64,000 nt of DNA from Otatea glauca (lineage: Eukaryota > Streptophyta > Magnoliopsida > Poales > Poaceae), in assembly GCA_036346275.1 (NCBI GenBank), contig CM070722.1, forward strand, positions 59,433,524 through 59,497,523, written 5' to 3'. Positions 57,885 to 64,000 of this stretch are shown here, piece after piece (position 1 is the stretch's first letter; every line of letters begins with the position of its first letter). The notes below the pieces were generated by a model that was given only the letters and a program-made list of their open reading frames with translations, was not told the origin of the DNA and did no database searches. The translations under genes were made by a program, and so were the position numbers.

Positions 57885-59673
57885 ATGGCGACGGTGGTGC
57901 CGCTCGCCGTGGCCGCCGCCGCTCCAAGGGCCTGCTTGTTTGGCGCCGCGAACCACGTCCCGTTCCTCGGGGTCCGCCCACGCCTCCGCCCCTTGCCGCG
58001 GGGGGTCGCCTGCTCCCTTCGCAGGAGGCCCTCCAAGTACAAGGTCACCACACATGCTACTTCCTCTCTCTTTCTCTCTTCTCCATTTCCCCCCTGTTCT
58101 GAAGCGCGCGCGCGTGCGTGTTTAGTTGTTGCTCAGACGAGATGCCATCTTAGCTTGGCGGTAGTATGCTAAGCAAGTAGAATTCAAGTGGTGGTAGTGG
58201 TAGTGGTACACTAGTTGGAGACAAGACCTTGTTCATGTCAAACCTAGAGCTATGTGGTGAACTTGTTGCGTATTGGTGACCTAGTTTATCCAAAGAAGAG
58301 ATGTTTGGTGAAGTGTAGTTACTGTTTATCCCAACTTAGTGGCCCTATCTTTTTCGCCTCCGTGGGCATAGTTGTCCGTGGGCATATTTGTGTTAGATAA
58401 GGGATTTAGATAGACAGTATTGTTTTGCTGTGCATTGCCTGCATATTTTTTTCTCGGCGTCTGTCGTACAGGATGTGTGGCAGTGTGGGTTATGTGTTTC
58501 CTTCGTGTTCCCTTGTGCATCCATAAATTGTGACTGGAGGCTTTGTTAACAAAAATCTTCTGTATTCCAGACTAAAATCAAGAATGAGGAGGATGAGCCT
58601 GCAGAAGATGACATGGACGATGGTGGTGGTGGTGATGATGCGTTGGAGGCACTTTTCAAGCAGCTGGAAGAAGATATCAAGAACGATGATTTATCTGTCG
58701 AGGATGATAATGATGATGGAATATCAGAAGAAGATATGGCCAGGTTTGAACAAGAGTTGGCAGAAGCAATTGGGGATATTGATGGGGTTGATGAATCTGC
58801 TGGGGATTTGTTGTCAGGCTCTGAAAATTCTGCTAATGATGAGGAAACAGATGAAACCGAACGATCCGAGCTGAAAAACTGGCAACTCCGGAGATTGGCT
58901 CATGCACTGAAAATAGGCCGCCGTAAAACTAGTGTAAGTAGACAAATATGCACCTGAGTTCTATTTAATTTCCATTTTTAAAATCAGCACAATTTCTTTT
59001 ACTAGGAAGCACTCTGACAGGAACAGGTAAATATACAAAACTCAAATTACTGAAGTTTTTTTTTGTCTTCCATGAATTGTTTTTTTTTGTAGATAAAGAA
59101 TCTTGCAGGGGAGCTAGGCCTAGATAGGGCTTTGGTCATCAAATTGCTCCGTAATCCACCTCCAAAACTTCTACTTATGTCTGATTCTTTGCCTGATGAA
59201 GCCCCTTCTAAACCTGAAACCAAGGAGATAGAGCCTTTTCCAATAGTTGATGAGGTTGATGCCACTGAAACCAAGCCACAGATGGACCTTCCCATTCATG
59301 TCATGAGTGCAGAATGGTCTGCGCAGAAAAGACTAAAAAAGGTGCAACTGGAGACATTAGAAAGAGTCTACTTCCGATCCAAACGCCCGACGGTAATTAA
59401 TATTTCATGAAGATCGTCCATTTCATTCAATGAAGTACATTTCACAGTATATTTGCTCATTGTTTATATCTCCTGTTCGATTTTTGCGTTGCATGATCGC
59501 TTACTTTATTCTTGCATTTGACACAGAATACAATGATCAGCAGCATAGTCCAAGTGACAAACCTTCCACGGAAGACTATTGTTAAGTGGTTTGAGGATAG
59601 AAGGGAAAAAGATGGGGTACCTAACCATCGTGCCGTGTACAAGATATCCCTATCTGAGACCATAGCTAGTTGA
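57885..59673 (+). CDS. OCP3: OCP3-like homeodomain protein
   Basis: Four exons, 57885-58043, 58571-58933, 59093-59392 and 59527-59673, all phase 0 with GT-AG introns, give 322 aa (Arabidopsis OCP3 is slightly longer). Residues 1-53 are Ala/Arg/Pro-rich with few acids, like a plastid transit peptide. Residues about 58-160 are highly acidic (EDMARFEQELAEAIGDIDG). Residues about 165-200 form a basic helix region (ELKNWQLRRLAHALKIGRRK, IKNLAGELGL). Residues about 250-312 are a divergent homeodomain (QLETLERVYFRSKRPT, TIVKWFEDRRE). In Arabidopsis, OCP3 restrains jasmonate-dependent defence and affects drought/ABA responses; plastid targeting has been reported. The start is the first ATG in the GC-rich exon. 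The ortholog call is by motif memory, not alignment. Confidence 0.88.
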
Positions 59674-61510
59674 TAACTTCTTCAGATAAGCATGTATTAC
59701 AGTGTTCTCTTTGAAGTTTGAACTACTTACAAAATGTAAATTTGAATTTTTATGTACAACAAGTTTCACAAGCCCAACATGGAGTATCTTTAAAATTATA
59801 GTTATACTCGGGGATCAGCCAATGTGACAGGTACAACTTCTAACTGTCACGTTGCCATTTTTATTGGCTTCACTCTGGACCACCATTTTGACTATCGACT
59901 TCAGTGAAAGTTAGTTTAAGATCTGTTGACCAGATCCTGATTTGCTGAATGGTAAATGTTCCATAGATCCTGTCACTTTCTTGCTTACATTAATTTTCTG
60001 GTGTGGAAGCAAGGCATATCACATGATATTGGTCCTAGTCTGGGTTATGTGGGACATGTGCCCAGTATTTCTTTTCCTTTTATGCATCTGATGCAAGATT
60101 TCCAAAAGTATTAGGTATTTTGGTGTAGTGCTTTAAGATGAAGCTGAGAGAGAAGCTACAGCGTAGCTGACACCATGCATTAGGAGCATGAAGCATTTGA
60201 TGTTCACATTGACGAATCTTTGGAGTCTGGGTAGGTCACTTTGTACTGTATCAGCTAGATCAAAACCATGCGTCTTTTCACCTTACTTTAATAAAAATGT
60301 GTTGCAATTTTCAATGTAAGAGTTTTGGACTAATGAGTCAACTCAGCGGTCTGCATTGATCATGGGATCATCAGAGGCTCAAATGGTAGACAGTAATTTT
60401 CAATGACACATATGACTAGGTGTATCTACAGAGCAGATCTCTTGACACTTATTTAGGATTATATTTATTATTTATTTCACCATCTTTCATTTTATGCTGC
60501 TCTTCCACCGTCTTTCAATCTTTCCAACTCCTCCACTGTCTTTCAATCTTTGCAACTCTATGGTGAGTTCTATTCTGGACTTTTTACTATTCATAGCGGG
60601 TGTGCTTGCGCGCACACCTCATATTATGCCGGGTTAGGGAAGATGGAGATATCGTGGAGCTCATCAGAAGGAAACCTTCTGGAAGGAGAGGGAAGGGGGA
60701 GGTAGCATCGGGGACCTGTACAACAGTGATATTGAGGTTGGAAAGGAGAAAGGTTAGTGGAGCTTGTGTAAGTAGCTTAAATGTTAAGTCTGTATAGTGC
60801 AACTAAAGTTCACTAATCCCCATAGAGTAAAATCATAATTAATATATTAATGATGTCTAAAATTAAACTTTTGATTTTGTATACTACGAAAATCATTTTT
60901 TTTGTTTTAGATAATATACTGTACTTTATTATCTAGTGATTGTACACGCCTCTTTATTTACTATCTTCCTGCATTTTGCACTCTACCCTATGTGATGATG
61001 ATTGGCTGTTTGCTGATGTTAACTAGAGCTGAATACAATTGCTATATGTCTTTGCTTGCTCCCCCTGGGACTTTTTCTTCAGATGTACTATTCCCGCATT
61101 AACTGAATTCTGGTAGTAATGGTCCATATCAAAGGTTCATACCCAACCCTTGTCAGTTATGTTTAGCATTTTTATGCTGACGCATATTATATGCCTTAAA
61201 TCTTTTCCTGGACCCTGTTTTGTTGACATATCATTGGCAGACTTTTCATCAAACTTTGCAGTAGTGCATAAAATTGCTGAAGAAAGCATCCATATACATG
61301 CTTATTAAAGCGTCCATGAAGCATAGCTTTGTCGCCGTTTAAGAGTCACCACAGTGTCACTTAGGCGGCCTATGTCGTCGGGGGTGGATGAGGCGGGCAC
61401 CATAGGTAGGGGCTGAGCGGGAAAACCAAATATGGGCGGGCGTGGGGGTAATAGAGAGTGGGCTAGTGAATCACTGGAGAGAGTCAGTTGGAGAGAGAGG
61501 GAGATATGGG
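59674..61510. other. 3' UTR and downstream flank of the OCP3-like gene
   Basis: The first several hundred bases are probably 3' UTR. Further on is AT-rich intergenic DNA. Opposed short frames at 60587-60802 have no motif. 61330-61500 is GC-rich and belongs to the host sequence split by the element at 61511. Confidence 0.45.
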
Positions 61511-61906
61511 CAGGGTTTACAAAACCGTTTTGAACCCGAAATTCGTAACCCCGGCGGTAGCGAAAACCACTTAAAACCGCGAAAAACCGAACGGTATGGA
61601 AATTCAAACATTTTGAAATCTGGTCAAACCAGCGAGCGAAATTCGCAGTTTTTGAGTGAAAACCGCCAAAAACCGAAGCCGGTTGGAAAAATGGGAAAAA
61701 ATGTAAAAAAAATCAGGAAAAATTGCAAAAAAAAATTGTTGTAAAATTTGTAAAAATCCAGTAAAGGCCAAAAAATAGGAAAATGTAAGAAATATATATA
61801 AAAAAGTATATAACAACACGAAAAAATTCTGGTATGATCTCTCATAAATATGGAAAAATTTCGACATGACCTTTGCTATATTTTAGACAATTGGAAGTTG
61901 TAAATT

Positions 61907-62064
61907 AGGCATTTAGCAATAATATATCAACAAATAATCTTTCATTTTAGTACTACTCACGTATCAATCCAACAAGTGCAAAAATAGGCATTTAGCAATA
62001 ATATGTTAACAAATAATCTTTCATTTCAATACTACTCATATATCAATCCAACAAGTGCAAAAAT
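61907..62064 (+). repeat. 79-bp tandem duplication
   Basis: Two consecutive 79-bp units beginning AGGCATTTAGCAATAATAT, a few mismatches apart, inside the hAT-like element. Confidence 0.85.
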
Positions 62065-62413
62065 TGGCATTCACATAATGATATAACAATACCATTTACA
62101 TATCAACACCATTTACATTTCAATACCTTACAAAAATTGCTTGTATAAATAATTTGCAAGAAATTGCTAGTATCAAATTGCACGTTGTACGACAAAATAA
62201 GTACAGAATATAACTAGTGGTACAGAGTACAACTTCTATATTAAAGTTTTGGTAGTTCATGCATGCATACAACGAGAAGTAAGCTTTTCAATATTGGATA
62301 ACATTAACATATTAAAATATACCATTGGAAGATAATTTCTGTGCATACAAATATCGCTACTTGAACAAATAGTACCATTTTCGGGTGTCGTCCATTGCTA
62401 TTAAATATACTTC

Positions 62414-62710
62414 AACAAATATTGCTACTAAATATAATTGAACAAATATTGGTACTAAATATACTTCAACAAATATTGCTACTTGACATACTTCAACAAA
62501 TATTGCTACTTGACATACTTTAACAAATATTGCTACTTGACATACTTGAACAAATATTGTTACTAAAATACGTTTAAGTAAGTATTGCTACTTGACATAC
62601 TTGAATAAATATTGCTACTAAATATAATTGAACAAATATTGTTATTAAAATATGTTGAAGTAAATATTGCTACTTGGCATACTTGAACAAATATTGCTAA
62701 TAAAAATACT
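62414..62710 (+). repeat. 27-bp tandem array, about 11 units
   Basis: Units of AACAAATATTGCTACTTGAC plus ATACTTC recur every 27 bp (starts at 62414, 62441, 62468, 62495, 62522, 62549 and on). Later units carry more substitutions. It lies inside the hAT-like element. Confidence 0.9.
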
Positions 62711-62973
62711 TCTAATTTCTTTTTTTTGGCTTTTTCTATTTTCTAGATTTCGAATTGCTCAAAAAGATCTCCAAACTTCGTTTTTTTTTTCAAAAAAAAA
62801 ACAATCACACCAGAGGTCATAAAGCAATTAATACTAATTTTAGGGATTTTTTGGATAAATTTTTCGAATTTGTTGAATTTGAATTTCAATTCCACTAGTA
62901 AACCAAGCGGTTTTGCTTCTCGAACCGGAGCGGTAAGGTCGAAAACCGCGGTTTTTTAAACCCTGGATATGGG

Positions 62974-63400
62974 TCGGGCGATAGAACCCTAGCGTCGCCA
63001 GCCTTGCCGCCCTGTCCCATCTGCTCCAGGGCAGCAGCGACAGTCACAAGCCACCTCCTCTGCTCTGCTCTACATGTGGCGTCGCCCTTGCTCTCTCCAG
63101 TTCTAGGCCTCCCACCTCCATCTCTGTTGCAGCGTCGCTTGCCACCCTCTCTAGTCCTCTACGCCACTTCTCCGGTCTTCAAATCTAAGTATGCTACTAT
63201 GCTCTGCCCTCCTCTCCCCTTGTCTCCCTCCCAGCCGTCCCCTCTCTCCTTCTCCCTGTCATCCTCTGCTCTTGTTCTCCCATCCCCTCTCTCTTCTTCT
63301 CTATGTCCTCCTCTGCTCTGCTCTCTCTGCTCTTGTTCTCCCATTCCCCCCTGCTATGTTAATGCTTGTCATGTATGATGCTATTGCTTGCTATTGTTAA
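62974..63400 (+). other. Pyrimidine-rich stretch, no gene supported
   Basis: Long CT-rich plus strand (TCTCTCCTTCTCC-type words). Frames on both strands are low-complexity Ser/Pro/Leu or Glu/Arg/Gly. It could be a 5' leader of a gene to the right, but no coding exon was found before the window ends. Confidence 0.4.
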
Positions 63401-63940
63401 GTACTTAAGTGTTAATGCTTGTTGTTAAATTTTAATGGTCGATGGCTTGATGCTACCGTTAAATGTTTTTGTGGTGCATATGTTGTCGCCTCGCCACACG
63501 CCTTAAGCACTTTAGCCCTAAAAAGGTAGTGTGTCGTCTCACCTCACCCTATCGCTTTAATAACCATGTGCATATCTTCTGGTAGCTCTCACCTATTTGT
63601 CTACTTCCTCTAGTGGATTGGGTAATGTCTAGTCGCTACTGTGTACTTGGATTGCTGTTAAATGTTAATGGTTGATGGCTTGATGCTTCTGTGTACTTGG
63701 ATTGCTGTTAAATGTTAATGGTTGATGGCTTGATGCTTCTGTTAAATGTTAAATTTTGATGTGTGTATGGTACCGCCTCGTCGCACACCTTAAGCGCTTT
63801 AGCCTGAAAAAGGTGGTGAGTCGTCTCGTCTCACCCTATCGCTTTAATAACCATGTGCATATGCTCTTGTAGCTCTCACCTATTTGTCTACTTCCTCTAG
63901 TGGGTTGGGTAATATCTAATTGCTTCTGTGTACTTGCATT
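63400..63940 (+). repeat. Tandem repeat, 287-bp period with a 50-bp inner duplication
   Basis: CGCCTCGCCACACGCCTTAA at 63487 recurs as a diverged copy at 63774. CTATCGCTTTAATAACCATG and TCACCTATTTGTCTACTTCC recur with the same spacing. Between the units, the 50 bp beginning GTGTACTTGGATTGCTG are duplicated exactly (63641 and 63691). The function is unknown. Confidence 0.8.
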
Positions 63941-64000
63941 CTCTTTCTCCACATGCTTGTGATGGAAAAGTAAAACCAGAGGCATGTGGTTCAAAATAGA

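Larger units (their letters stand above)
61511..62965. mobile_element. AT-rich hAT-like family element, best-preserved copy
   Basis: Inverted ends CAGGGTTTACAAAACCG and (reverse complement of the right end) CAGGGTTTAAAAAACCGCGG, flanked by a perfect 8-bp duplication GATATGGG (61503-61510 and 62966-62973). This is the hAT signature. The interior is AT-rich with ACCGAA and CCGCGAAAAACCG words near the ends. It contains a 79-bp tandem duplication (61907-62064) and a 27-bp tandem array (62414-62710). 1455 bp, no transposase frame. It defines the family seen at 26222, 42585 and 52748. Confidence 0.85.

Noticed and set aside
62414..62710. Regular 27-bp repeats that could be mistaken for a CRISPR array
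   Set aside because: No unique spacers, a eukaryotic context, and containment within a hAT-like element.

Overview
This is plant nuclear DNA, almost certainly from a grass and most likely rice (Oryza). Spliced genes with GT-AG introns are scattered through AT-rich intergenic DNA crowded with MITEs, solo LTRs and decayed transposons, and the first exons are very GC-rich, as in grasses. There are no operons, prokaryotic signals or CRISPR. No alignment could be run, so the species call is an inference.

I can support three intact protein genes. (1) 13808-15873 (+): a five-exon cytochrome P450 of the CYP734A type (537 aa), the brassinosteroid-inactivating class. (2) 39266-40699 (-): a two-coding-exon Agenet/Tudor-like plus ENT-domain protein (401 aa) with a 5'-UTR intron reaching about 41579. 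(3) 57885-59673 (+): a four-exon homeodomain protein resembling OCP3 (322 aa) with a transit-peptide-like N-terminus. Two gene relics are recognisable: a lipoxygenase fragment (54281-55054, +) and the 5' part of a cyclophilin gene (56401-57720, -) that lies head-to-head with the OCP3-like gene. A GC-rich island at 50455-50990, a 183-codon ORF at 49436-49987 and an exon-like fragment at 52159-52457 remain unidentified.

Layout: 1-13.2 kb is intergenic DNA with MITEs, two copies of a GGACCTAAACG-array repeat and a solo LTR (4786-6230). The P450 gene follows, with an inverted repeat in its upstream region. 16-26 kb is repeats plus an 8-bp-TSD hAT-like element (21989-22999). At 26.2-33.2 kb an AT-rich hAT-like element abuts a Ty1/copia relic that is split by a 3.26-kb solo LTR. 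35.9-37.9 kb holds a non-autonomous LTR retrotransposon with both LTRs, PBS and PPT. The Agenet/ENT gene follows. 42.6-48.1 kb is a four-deep transposon nest. Two further members of the same AT-rich hAT-like family lie at 52.7-54.1 and 61.5-63.0 kb and flank the lipoxygenase, cyclophilin and OCP3-like region.

The genes do not form a pathway. The most unusual sequence structure is in the solo LTR at 28433-31692: about 17 short hairpins share one 5-nt loop (TGTGT, less often TATGT) but have many different arm sequences. I do not know a described explanation for it.
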